This document shows positions 39,672 through 48,584 of a DNA stretch of 64,000 bases, in pieces (position 1 is the first letter of the stretch; every line of letters starts with the position of its first letter). The stretch covers positions 310,001 through 374,000 of the forward strand of contig CATOSI010000002.1 in the NCBI GenBank assembly GCA_951812505.1, read 5' to 3'. The notes under the pieces were generated by a model. The model was not told where the DNA came from. It worked only from the letters and a program-made list of their open reading frames with translations, and ran no database searches. The stretch comes from an uncultured Dehalococcoidia bacterium. Its GTDB lineage: Bacteria > Chloroflexota > Dehalococcoidia > Lucifugimonadales > UBA1123. The translations under genes and the position numbers were made by a program.

Positions 39672-40651
39672 CGGACCTCGGGGTTCACCACCGACATTGG
39701 TAGTGAGCCGCGCAGCAGACGCGAAGTCTCCTGGCCGACCTGCACACCCGACCTGATTCGCGACATGTTCGACGAGCCCGCCGAGTGGGGCGTGGCGATC
39801 ACGTTGTCCATCTTCAACAGCGGGTTGTCCGGCGAGGTAGGCTCCTCCTCGAACACGTCCAGCCCCGCGCCCGCGAACTCGCCGTCGTCCAGCGCCTTGA
39901 TCAGCGCCGCCTCGTCCACCACCGGCCCTCGGCAGGTGTTGACGAAATAGGCAGTCTCCTTCATCGCCTTGAAGAAACTCTCGCCGATCAGCTTCTCAGT
40001 CTGTCGGTTGAGCGGCGTGTGTACCGACACGAAGTCCGAGTCGCGAGCCAGCTCTTCCAAGCTGCCCACAAGTCGGACCCGGTACTCGCGCGCTATCCAG
40101 GGAGGGAGGTACGGGTCGTATGCTATGACATCCATGCCGAACGCCTGCATCTTGCGCGCCACCGCCCGCGCGATGTTTCCGAACGCCACCAGTCCCAGCG
40201 TCTGGTCGTAGATGGGCACCATTGGCATGATTGCGTTGCGGGTTTCCACGCCCCACTTGCCCGCCTTGGTCAGTTCGTTCAACTGGGTGAGCTTCTTGGC
40301 GCAGGCCAGGATCATCACGACCGCATGGTTGGAAACTTCCTCCGTGCAGAAGCCGGCGGCGTTGACCACCATGATGCTCTGGTCGGTGGCGGCTTCGTGG
40401 TCAATGTGATTGAAGCCGTGGCTGCCGACCAGGATGGCCTGTACGCCCTCGGTCTCCTCGATGACCTCGCGGGGTATTTCGACGCCCCCGGCGTTTATCA
40501 CGATGTCCGCGCCCGTCATCGCCTCTATGGTCTCGCCGTCGCTGGCGCACTCGTACTTGTCCAGTTCGTAGTCCAGACCCTGCAGCTGCTCCTCTATGAG
40601 AGTCGTGTCCGCCTCTCCGCTCCTCGTTATAACCGAAATTCTCTGCGTCAC
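39632..40651 (-). CDS. D-isomer-specific 2-hydroxyacid dehydrogenase
   Basis: A 339-residue NAD(P)-dependent enzyme. The nucleotide-binding segment is QTLGLVAFGNIARAVARKMQ near residue 150, where the third glycine is replaced by Ala (A-F-G-N-I-A). The catalytic Arg is in FVNTCRGPVVDEAAL near 238, Glu in AGAGLDVFEEEP near 265 and His in NVIATPHSAGSS near 288. This family reduces 2-keto acids or oxidises D-2-hydroxy acids and includes phosphoglycerate dehydrogenase. No ACT domain is present, so serine biosynthesis is not implied. The upstream gap 40652-41219 contains two repeats. Confidence 0.9.
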   Translation of the reverse strand: MTQRISVITRSGEADTTLIEEQLQGLDYELDKYECASDGETIEAMTGADIVINAGGVEIPREVIEETEGVQAILVGSHGFNHIDHEAATDQSIMVVNAAGFCTEEVSNHAVVMILACAKKLTQLNELTKAGKWGVETRNAIMPMVPIYDQTLGLVAFGNIARAVARKMQAFGMDVIAYDPYLPPWIAREYRVRLVGSLEELARDSDFVSVHTPLNRQTEKLIGESFFKAMKETAYFVNTCRGPVVDEAALIKALDDGEFAGAGLDVFEEEPTSPDNPLLKMDNVIATPHSAGSSNMSRIRSGVQVGQETSRLLRGSLPMSVVNPEVRHSIESRPAATNM

Positions 40652-40807
40652 TTCCGTTCCTCCTGGTGTGTTTATAGAGTGACAATGTTTCTGCGCGCGG
40701 ACTCCGGCCCGCGATTCGCGCCTATTATACCCGCCATCAATGAATTATGCGCCTCCCTCGCTTCCAGGGCAGTTGCATCCAGATTTCGGGAACCTCATAT
40801 ATTTCCG

Positions 40808-40918
40808 TTTATATTGCGACAGGTGGGAACAGGTGGACCAACTGATGGGCAACTGGTGAAAAAGTCACCAGAGATTGACCAGAGATCGCCTGAGTTTAGC
40901 TACATAAATTTTTTTCAC
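40808..40918 (+). repeat. Dispersed repeat R1, copy 2
   Basis: The element starts gtttatattgcgacaggtgg and ends gcctgagtttagctacataaa. It contains the hairpin aactggtga / tcaccag and lies in a 568-base gene-free stretch (40652-41219) with nothing else but fragments of repeats R2 and R3. It is about 80 percent identical to 63679-63789 by eye. Confidence 0.75.
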
Positions 40919-41086
40919 GTCCCCTCTTTTCTTCGTTGCATAAACCGTGGTTTAAGTTTATTCATTGCGGTTGCGAGTCAGCCATCGCTAGAAATAATGT
41001 TCGTATTATAGCATAGTAGGTATGCGAGTGGGTAGTCGTAATGGAAACCGGAGACAATTTCAGAAGTGGAATTGCAGTAGCCACAA

Positions 41087-41180
41087 AGCCGCCGATTCCT
41101 GGATTCCCGCCCTCGTGAGAATCCAGGAATCGTAGTTGAGATTTCACCCCCATCCCCGTATCAAGTACGGGGCAGGGATT
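41087..41180. repeat. Adjacent R3-like and R2-like repeat fragments
   Basis: At 41092-41129 gattcctggattc pairs with gaatccaggaatc around a short loop, giving a 13-bp hairpin of the R3 kind. At 41140-41180 lies the reverse complement of part of R2, with the ccccgta/tacgggg hairpin also seen at 59722-59740. Confidence 0.6.
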
Positions 41181-41219
41181 TTCCAACATACAGATGACGA
41201 AACGAAAAGGCCCTGGTTT

Positions 41220-42155
41220 TCAGCGTCCGGCATGAGCCCTCTGCATCGAAGACTCGACGAATTCGTGGAAATCGGTTTCGGCCCTGTTGACGATGGCGGT
41301 TATGTCCCGCGTCTCATAGAATTCCAGTAGCCATCGCGCAGGGGCCGGCAACGGACGAGCGGCGCACGCCAATTCCCAGAAGCCAAGGTTCTCCACCGGC
41401 CCGGACTCGGATTCATAGTAGTCCAGGAAGATGTCCGCAGCCTCTTTGATGCCTCTCAGGTACATATTCATCCTGAAATAGGCCACGTCCAGCGCGGGGT
41501 CTCCATAAGAGGCGGCGTCCCAGTCCACCAGGCCCGATATTCGACCCCGGCGCCAGAGGATGTTGCCGGGCCAGTAGTCCATATGGAGAAACACGGGACG
41601 GACGCGGCGCAGACCTGCCCGCAGCTCCTGGACGGCCTCGAAAATTGGGTCGGTAAGCGGGTGTCCCGCCATAGTCTCGGGCCAACTGTCTCTGAGGAAG
41701 TACAGGCCCATCCACCTGCCATCGTATATCTGGCTTCGGTCCTCGGCGGATAGCCTTGCGTCGTGTATGCGAAGCAGCATCTGCGCGATGTCCCCCGACC
41801 ATGACCTCACATCCTCCGGGTGCGAGACCTGCTCACCCTCGATGAAACCGGTCACGATTCCGGGTATGCCGAGCAGGTCGCCAGTCCTGTCCAGATACAA
41901 CGGTTCGGGCGCGGGGATGCCATGTTTCCTGGCAATTCGCAGTCCGTGGAAGTCGGCCGTCGCCCTTTCAGGGTCCGGGTCGTCGGTCATTCGCTTGACC
42001 GCCAGGCGCATCTCGCTCCCGGACGGGGATGCGCATCGAAGTACGTGAACGGAATTGGTGTATGCTGCGGCAGCCGGGGTCGCAGTTAGCAGGCGATGAC
42101 CGGGAGCCACAGTCTCGACTATAAGCTGGAACTGTTCGCTTGCGAGTTCGTTCAT
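41220..42155 (-). CDS. Aminoglycoside phosphotransferase (APH) fold kinase-like protein
   Basis: A 311-residue protein of the protein-kinase-like APH family. The ATP-binding Lys lies in MRLAVKRMTDD near residue 52. The catalytic loop and metal site are FLHMDYWPGNILWRRGRISGLVDWDAASYGDPALDVAY near 192-230, with H-x-D-x4-N and the following D-x-D. Family members phosphorylate antibiotics, choline or other small molecules; the substrate is not evident, and no resistance role should be assumed. No neighbouring gene suggests one. Confidence 0.85.
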   Translation of the reverse strand: MNELASEQFQLIVETVAPGHRLLTATPAAAAYTNSVHVLRCASPSGSEMRLAVKRMTDDPDPERATADFHGLRIARKHGIPAPEPLYLDRTGDLLGIPGIVTGFIEGEQVSHPEDVRSWSGDIAQMLLRIHDARLSAEDRSQIYDGRWMGLYFLRDSWPETMAGHPLTDPIFEAVQELRAGLRRVRPVFLHMDYWPGNILWRRGRISGLVDWDAASYGDPALDVAYFRMNMYLRGIKEAADIFLDYYESESGPVENLGFWELACAARPLPAPARWLLEFYETRDITAIVNRAETDFHEFVESSMQRAHAGR

Positions 42156-42229
42156 GGGACGAGGGGTGTTTATCGAAAAATGGAGGACTGCGCGGCCTGA
42201 TGCTGTATCCAGTTTGGTCGGTAGTGGGA

Positions 42230-42276
42230 ATCACCCTCACCCTAGCCCTCTCCCATCAAGGGAGAGGGGATTTTCG
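42230..42276. repeat. R2 repeat, hairpin copy
   Basis: A perfect 9-bp stem ccctctccc / gggagaggg (42246-42254 and 42260-42268) with loop atcaa, then gattttcg. It is the inverted form of R2 and lies between the APH gene and gltD, where it could serve as terminator for gltD. Confidence 0.65.
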
Positions 42277-42378
42277 CGTCGCAGGGAACGCCGACTGACT
42301 TGATACAAGTTCGCGCGGTCTTACAAAGTTTTACGCGGACCGCCTATGCGGGTATTCGAGTTACAGCGGATCCTTCGG

Positions 42379-43845
42379 TCACATCGTGGGGACGGTGCTG
42401 ACCGAGTGGGGCAGGCCTGTCTTGCCCATGAGGTATTCGTCAATGCCGCGCGCGGCCTCCCGGCCCTCGGCGAGCGCCCAAACGACGAGCGACTGTCCGC
42501 GGGACATATCTCCGGCAGCGAATACACCCGGGACCGATGTCATCTTGTTGGATGCGGTGGCGACGTTGCCTCGCCCGTCGAGTTCCACGTCGAGCTGTTC
42601 AAGCATCCCGTCCCGTTCAGGGTGGACGAAGCCGAGCGCGAGAAGGACCAAGTCAACGTTGAGCTCGAATTCCGACCCCGGGATCTCGATCATAGCCGGT
42701 CGCCCCGTCTCATCGGGCGCACCCCATTCGAGGCGCACCGCGTGCATCTTCTCGATCCTTCCGTTCCTGCCTGAGAAGTTCTTGGTCAGGATGTCGTAGT
42801 CTCTCACCGCGCCTTCTTCGTGAGAAGAAGAGGTGCGCAGGATCATCGGCCACTGCGGCCAGGGGTTGCTGTCCCTGCGCGCCGCCGGAGGCTCCGGCAG
42901 AAGCTCGAATTGATACACGACTTCCGCGCCCTGCCTGTGAGCAGTGCCGACACAGTCTGAGCCTGTGTCGCCTCCGCCCAGCACCAGGACGCGCTTACCC
43001 TCAGCGACGATTCTCTCCGACGGACCGAATGTCTGGCCCGCCAGTACGCGGTTCTGTTGTGTCAGGTACTCCATGGCCAGGTAAACGCCGTCGAGTTCCC
43101 GACCCGGAATCGGCAGATCGCGCGCAATGGTAGAGCCGCCGGTCAGGCATACGGCGTCGAAGTCCGCCCTGAGCCGGTCGGCATGAATATCCTTACCCAC
43201 ATAGACGCCGGTCTTGAACTCGACACCCTCCTCGGTCATCTGATCAACACGACGCTGCACTACGCTCTTTTCCAGCTTGAATTCGGGAATGCCGAGTCGC
43301 AGGAGTCCGCCAATGTACTCATTGCGCTCGAACACGGTTACCGTGTGTCCCGCGCGGTTGAGCTGCATCGCGGCGGCGAGTCCGGCGGGCCCGGACCCGA
43401 TTACGGCGACACTCTTGCCGCTCCTGAATTCGGGTGGTTCGGGGACGATCCATCCCTCGCGCCAGCCACGGTCCGCTATCGCCTTTTCGATATACTCGAT
43501 AGTGACGGCATCATTATTTATGTTGAGGACGCACGAACCCTCGCACGGCGCGGGACAAATGCGCCCGGTGAACTCGGGGAAGTTATTCGTGGAGTGGAGC
43601 TCTTTAAGCGCATCCTCCCACATCCCACGGTAAACCAGGTCGTTGAAGTCGGGGATTATGTTTCCGAGGGGACAGCCGCCCATGCAAAAGGGGACGGCGC
43701 AGTTCATGCACCTTCCTCCCTGGTTTCGGGCTTCTTGCTCCGGCCAGTCCTCGTAGAACTCCAACCAGTGCTGAGTTCGCTCTCCGGGGTCCTGTCGTGG
43801 CGGGGCGATGCGCGCCCACTCCATAAATCCGGTAGGTTTTCCCAT
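42379..43845 (-). CDS. gltD: Glutamate synthase small subunit
   Basis: A 488-residue FAD/NAD(P)H-binding subunit. The N-terminal [4Fe-4S] ligands appear in GRCMNCAVPFCMGGCPLGN near 44-62 and FTGRICPAPCEGSCVLN near 93-108. The FAD-binding VAVIGSGPAGLAAAMQLNRAGHTVTVFER near 147 and the second nucleotide motif VLVLGGGDTGSDCVG near 290 follow, and VFAAGDMSRGQSLVVWA closes the FAD site near 450. It passes electrons from NAD(P)H to GltB. It lies 93 bases downstream of gltB in the same direction and probably in the same transcript. Confidence 0.96.
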   Translation of the reverse strand: MGKPTGFMEWARIAPPRQDPGERTQHWLEFYEDWPEQEARNQGGRCMNCAVPFCMGGCPLGNIIPDFNDLVYRGMWEDALKELHSTNNFPEFTGRICPAPCEGSCVLNINNDAVTIEYIEKAIADRGWREGWIVPEPPEFRSGKSVAVIGSGPAGLAAAMQLNRAGHTVTVFERNEYIGGLLRLGIPEFKLEKSVVQRRVDQMTEEGVEFKTGVYVGKDIHADRLRADFDAVCLTGGSTIARDLPIPGRELDGVYLAMEYLTQQNRVLAGQTFGPSERIVAEGKRVLVLGGGDTGSDCVGTAHRQGAEVVYQFELLPEPPAARRDSNPWPQWPMILRTSSSHEEGAVRDYDILTKNFSGRNGRIEKMHAVRLEWGAPDETGRPAMIEIPGSEFELNVDLVLLALGFVHPERDGMLEQLDVELDGRGNVATASNKMTSVPGVFAAGDMSRGQSLVVWALAEGREAARGIDEYLMGKTGLPHSVSTVPTM

Positions 43846-43938
43846 TGTAGGCCTGAATATCCTCTAGTCAGTCGTCCAAGGCGATTACGAAGTAAGTGTT
43901 AGGGCAAATGTGATCGTGTGTGGCCTGCAATTATCTTG

Positions 43939-46900
43939 TCAGAATACGGGTGAAGGCTCAGCCTTCTCTTTCTCCGCGCGCTCTGCCAGGATCCGCTTGT
44001 AGTCGGCAGGCATCACCTTGACGAACCTGGACAGCATTTCGTCCCAGTTGCCCAGTACGCGCCTGGCGTTCTCGCTCCCGGTATAGCGAAGGTGATCGGT
44101 CAGCATACGGTGAACGTTCTCTATGTCGGCTTCCTCGACCAGGTCTTCCAGCAGTACCAATTCGGTATTGCAGAGGTCTTCGAAGCGTCCATGTTCATCC
44201 AGAACATAAGCCTCGCCGCCACTCATGCCCGCCGCGAAATTGCGTCCGGTGGGCCCGAGTACGACGACTCTGCCACGGGTCATATACTCACAGCCGTGGT
44301 CGCCGACGCCTTCGACGACCGCCTCCGCGCCCGAATTGCGAACGCAGAACCGCTCGCCCGCGACTCCCCTGACAAAAGCCTTGCCGCCTGTCGCGCCGTA
44401 CAGAGCGACATTTCCGATGATGATGTTCTCTTCGGGGACGAAACCGGCCTCCCGCGGCGGCCTGATCGCCACATTGCCGCCGGACAACCCTTTGCCGAAG
44501 TAGTCGTTGGCGTCGCCCTCGACGTGGAAGGTCACACCCTTGGCCAGGAAGGCGGCGAAGCTCTGTCCCGCCGAGCCTCTGAAGCGCACCTTGATCGTGT
44601 CGTCGGGCATCCCGTCTTCACCGTACTTCAGCGCGATGCCGTAGCTCAGAGTTGTGCCCACGGTACGGTTGGCGTTGGATATGGGCATGTCCAACTCTAT
44701 GGGGACGCCCGACTGCACCGCCTCGGCGCAGAGTTCGATCAGTTTGTTGTCCAATGCCCTGTCGAGTCCGTGGTCCTGCTCCTCGCAGCAGTACGTGGCT
44801 ATATCGTCAGGAACTTCGGGCATCTTCAGCAGTTTCGAGAAGTCCAGGCCGCGCGCCTTCCAGTGGTCAATCGCCTTGCGGGTATCCAGCCTGTCCAGCC
44901 GTCCCACCATCTCGTTGATATTGCGGAAGCCCATCTCAGCCATTATCTGGCGCAGTTCCTCGGCCACGAAGAAGAAGTAGTTGATGGCATATTCCGGCTG
45001 ACCGGCGAACCGCTTCCGAAGCTCTTCGTCCTGGGTGGCAATTCCGACCGAGCAGGTATTCAGGTGGCACTTGCGGAGCATTATGCATCCCATTGTAATG
45101 AGAGGCGCGGTCGCCATTCCGAATTCTTCGGCTCCGAGCAGACAGGCAATCGCCACGTCGCGGCCCGTCTTTATCTGGCCGTCGGTCTGCACGACGATGC
45201 GCCCGCGAAGGTCGTTTTCTACGAGCACCTGCTGCGTCTCGGCCACACCAAGCTCCCAGGGCAGTCCCGAGTACTTGATCGAAGCCTCAGGCGAGGCTCC
45301 GGTGCCGCCGCTGTCGCCACTGATCAGCACTACGTCGCCGTGCCCCTTGGACACGCCCGCGGCAATCGTTCCAACTCCCGCCTCAGCTACCAGCTTGACA
45401 TGAATCCTCGAATTCGGATTCGAGTTCTTGAGGTCGTGAATGAGCTGGGCCAGGTCCTCGATGGAGTATATATCGTGATGAGGTGGCGGAGAGATAAGCT
45501 CCACGCCCGGCGTCGAATTGCGGACCCAGCCTATGTACTCGTCCACCTTGTGACCCGGAAGTTGGCCGCCCTCGCCTGGCTTGGCCCCCTGCGCCATCTT
45601 AATCTGGAGGTCTTTCGCGTTGGCGAGATAGTTGATGGTAACGCCAAAGCGCCCTGACGCGACCTGTTTGATCGCGCTGTTGCGTGAGTCGCCGTTCGGG
45701 TCGAGCGCGTAGCGATTGAAGTCCTCACCACCCTCGCCTGTGTTGGAACGCGCTCCGATCCGGTTCATCGCGATTGCGAGAGTTTCGTGCGCCTCACGGC
45801 TGATCGAACCGAGCGAAATAGCGCCCGTGGCGAACCTCTTCACAATCTCTGCCGCCGATTCCACCTCGTCAATGGAAATCGGCTCGTCCGCATTTTTGAA
45901 CTCAAGCAGACCGCGTATCGTGCACATCTGCTGCGCGTAGTCGTTCGCCCAGTCCGCGAACTCCTTGTACGTGTCCCAGCTGTTGGACTTTGCTGCATAC
46001 TGCAGCTTGGCGATGGTGGTTGGGTTCCACATGTGGTATTCGCCGTCGCGACGCCACTGGTAGAATCCGCCGGACTCCAGGTCCATGCTGCCGGACACCA
46101 CGAGGTCGGTGTATGCGAAGGAGTGTCGCGCCCTGGATTCTTCCTCGATTTCGGCTATGCCTATGCCGCCGATGCGCGAGGGTGTCCACGCGAAATACTT
46201 GTCTATGAAGTCTTCGTTCAGCCCGACGGCCTCGAAAATCTGCGCGCCGCGATAGCTCTGGATGGTGGATATGCCCATCTTAGCCATTATCTTGACGACG
46301 CCCTTGTGAGCGGCCTTGATGAAGTTCTTCTCCGCCGTCTTGTAGTCTAAATTGGACAGGAAGTAGTCCTGCCGGATCATATCCTCCATGGACTCGTAAA
46401 CCATGTATGGATTGATCGCGCCCGCGCCGTACCCTATTAACAGGGCGAGGTGCGCTATGTCGCGCGGTTCGCCGGACTCGACCACGAGGCCGCAGCGCGC
46501 GCGCGTCCCCTCGCGTATCAGGTGGTGGTGGACTCCCGCCGTGGCCAGCAGGCTCGGAATGGGAGCGTTGTCCTCATCCACGCCGCGGTCCGACAGGATC
46601 AGGATGGAGTACCCGTCCTCGATGGCCTGCGACGCCTCCGCGCAGAGCTTGTCCATCGCCTCCTCCAGTCCGCCCCTCTTCTCAGGATCGAACAGGGTCG
46701 AAAGCGTCGTGGACCTGATGCCGTTGACGTTGATTTCGCGTATCTTCTCAAGCTCGGCGTTCGTTATGAACGGCTCTTTGACCGTTAGCTGCCGACAATG
46801 TTCCGGCGTCTCCTCGAACAGGTTCAACTCGCGGCCTATCATAGCCCGCGTGGAGGTTACGAGCTCCTCGCGTATCGAGTCCAGGGGCGGGTTCGACACT

Positions 46901-48498
46901 TGCGCGAACCTCTGCCTGAAGTAGTGGAACAGCACGGGAGACTTGTCCGACATGACCGCAAGCGGAACGTCGGTGCCCATGGAGCCGACCGGGTCGCCCC
47001 CTGTCAGGGCCATCGGCTCCAGAATCATGCGCAGGTCTTCGAGCGTGTACCCGAAGGCCGCCTGCCTGCGCGACAGGGTATCGAAATCGGTTCCGTGCAC
47101 CCTGTCGGGTTCGGGCAGGTCGTCCAGAGTCGCCATGTTCTCGCGCAGCCACTCGCCATACGGCTTGCGGGATGCGAGTTCCGACTTCAACGCCTCGTCC
47201 TGCACGATCTCCCCGCGCGACGTGTCCAGCATGAACATACGGCCGGGATAGATGCGTTCCTTGTACAGCACGTCCTCGGGCGGCACGTCCAGCACGCCGG
47301 TCTCCGATCCCATGACCAGCACATCGTCCTTGGTAACGAGATAGCGGCATGGGCGCAGTCCGTTGCGGTCCAGAATGGCGCAGACCTTGGTGCCGTCGGT
47401 CGCTATGACCAGCGCGGGACCGTCCCAGGGCTCCATCATGGACGAGTGGTATTCGTAGAAGTCGCGCTTCTTCTCGTCCATCGGAATGTGGTCGCCCCAC
47501 GCCTCGGGTATGAGCATCATCATAGAGTGTTCGAGCGAGCGACCCGACGCCAGCAGAGCCTCCAGCGCGTTGTCCAGGGTCGCGGTATCGCTCTGGTTGG
47601 GCGTTACAATTGGGACCAGCTTTCTTACGTCGTCGCCGATGACGTCGCTGTGGAAGTTCTTCTCGCGCGCGGTCATCCAGTTTATGTTGCCCTGCAGCGT
47701 GTTTATCTCGCCGTTGTGAATGATGAAGCGGTACGGGTGCGCCAGTTTCCAGGAGCCGAGTGTGTTCGTGGAGAACCGGGAGTGGACCAGCGCGAACGAC
47801 GTTACCATGCTCTCGCTGGCCAGGTCGTGATAGAAGTCCTGGAGCTGGTGAGCCATTATGAGGCCCTTGTAAACCAGCGTGCGCGAGGAAAGGCTGCAGA
47901 TGTAGAAGTCGCTAGCCCCGGACAGATCGTCGCCCAGAATCGCCTTCTCTACCTGTTTGCGTATGGCAAACAGCCGCAGTTCGAACTCGAACTCGCTCTC
48001 GACCGTCTCGGCCCTTCCGACCGCGAACTGTCTTATAGTCGGCATGACGCGCGCAGACAGTACGCCGATCCTGTCGGGAGACACCGGCACGTCGCGCCAC
48101 CCCAGGAAACTCTGCCCTTCCTCCTCGACGACCCGCTCGATAACGGCCTCGCATCTCGCTCTCTCGTCCGGCTCCGACGGCAGGAACGCCATTCCGACGC
48201 CATAGTTTCCGGGTCCAGGAATGGGCACACCCAGTGTGCTGAATTCTCGCGAAATGAACTCGTGCGGCATCTGCATGATGATGCCGGCGCCGTCCCCGGT
48301 TTCGGGGTCCGCGCCCGCCGCGCCGCGGTGTCCCAGGTTTATCAGGACCTCAAGCCCCTGCTCGACAACACTATGAGACTTTCGCCCCTTTATATTGGCG
48401 ACAAGACCGACCCCACACGCTTCGTGCTCGAAGGAGGGGTCGTACAGTCCGTCGGTAGAAAGACGCGGCGTATAGTCCTTGTTATACCTGCTGCTCAT
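43939..48498 (-). CDS. gltB: Glutamate synthase large subunit
   Basis: A 1519-residue enzyme. The N-terminal amidotransferase domain has the catalytic Cys in SFEHEACGVGLVANIKGR after a short propeptide (about residue 28). The central and FMN-binding domains contain SGDSGGTGASPEASIKYSGLPWE near 1085-1110, the Fe-S cluster region CIMLRKCHLNTCSVGIATQD near 1157, and the C-terminal beta-helix domain (GGNVAIRPP, GATGGKAFVRGVAGERFCVRNSG). It transfers the amide nitrogen of glutamine to 2-oxoglutarate. It is transcribed with gltD and lies downstream of glnA. Confidence 0.97.
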   Translation of the reverse strand: MSSRYNKDYTPRLSTDGLYDPSFEHEACGVGLVANIKGRKSHSVVEQGLEVLINLGHRGAAGADPETGDGAGIIMQMPHEFISREFSTLGVPIPGPGNYGVGMAFLPSEPDERARCEAVIERVVEEEGQSFLGWRDVPVSPDRIGVLSARVMPTIRQFAVGRAETVESEFEFELRLFAIRKQVEKAILGDDLSGASDFYICSLSSRTLVYKGLIMAHQLQDFYHDLASESMVTSFALVHSRFSTNTLGSWKLAHPYRFIIHNGEINTLQGNINWMTAREKNFHSDVIGDDVRKLVPIVTPNQSDTATLDNALEALLASGRSLEHSMMMLIPEAWGDHIPMDEKKRDFYEYHSSMMEPWDGPALVIATDGTKVCAILDRNGLRPCRYLVTKDDVLVMGSETGVLDVPPEDVLYKERIYPGRMFMLDTSRGEIVQDEALKSELASRKPYGEWLRENMATLDDLPEPDRVHGTDFDTLSRRQAAFGYTLEDLRMILEPMALTGGDPVGSMGTDVPLAVMSDKSPVLFHYFRQRFAQVSNPPLDSIREELVTSTRAMIGRELNLFEETPEHCRQLTVKEPFITNAELEKIREINVNGIRSTTLSTLFDPEKRGGLEEAMDKLCAEASQAIEDGYSILILSDRGVDEDNAPIPSLLATAGVHHHLIREGTRARCGLVVESGEPRDIAHLALLIGYGAGAINPYMVYESMEDMIRQDYFLSNLDYKTAEKNFIKAAHKGVVKIMAKMGISTIQSYRGAQIFEAVGLNEDFIDKYFAWTPSRIGGIGIAEIEEESRARHSFAYTDLVVSGSMDLESGGFYQWRRDGEYHMWNPTTIAKLQYAAKSNSWDTYKEFADWANDYAQQMCTIRGLLEFKNADEPISIDEVESAAEIVKRFATGAISLGSISREAHETLAIAMNRIGARSNTGEGGEDFNRYALDPNGDSRNSAIKQVASGRFGVTINYLANAKDLQIKMAQGAKPGEGGQLPGHKVDEYIGWVRNSTPGVELISPPPHHDIYSIEDLAQLIHDLKNSNPNSRIHVKLVAEAGVGTIAAGVSKGHGDVVLISGDSGGTGASPEASIKYSGLPWELGVAETQQVLVENDLRGRIVVQTDGQIKTGRDVAIACLLGAEEFGMATAPLITMGCIMLRKCHLNTCSVGIATQDEELRKRFAGQPEYAINYFFFVAEELRQIMAEMGFRNINEMVGRLDRLDTRKAIDHWKARGLDFSKLLKMPEVPDDIATYCCEEQDHGLDRALDNKLIELCAEAVQSGVPIELDMPISNANRTVGTTLSYGIALKYGEDGMPDDTIKVRFRGSAGQSFAAFLAKGVTFHVEGDANDYFGKGLSGGNVAIRPPREAGFVPEENIIIGNVALYGATGGKAFVRGVAGERFCVRNSGAEAVVEGVGDHGCEYMTRGRVVVLGPTGRNFAAGMSGGEAYVLDEHGRFEDLCNTELVLLEDLVEEADIENVHRMLTDHLRYTGSENARRVLGNWDEMLSRFVKVMPADYKRILAERAEKEKAEPSPVF

Positions 48499-48584
48499 AG
48501 CTATGCCCTAAACAGATTCATTGCGTAAGTGTAACGGGATATGCGGGGTCAATACTTTGGAGAAAGGGCCTGGGCTGTCCGGGA

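Noticed and set aside
43057-43902. Long plus-strand frames opposite gltD, gltB and the glutamine synthetases
   Set aside because: They mirror GC-rich genes on the other strand, have no ribosome sites and show no family motifs.
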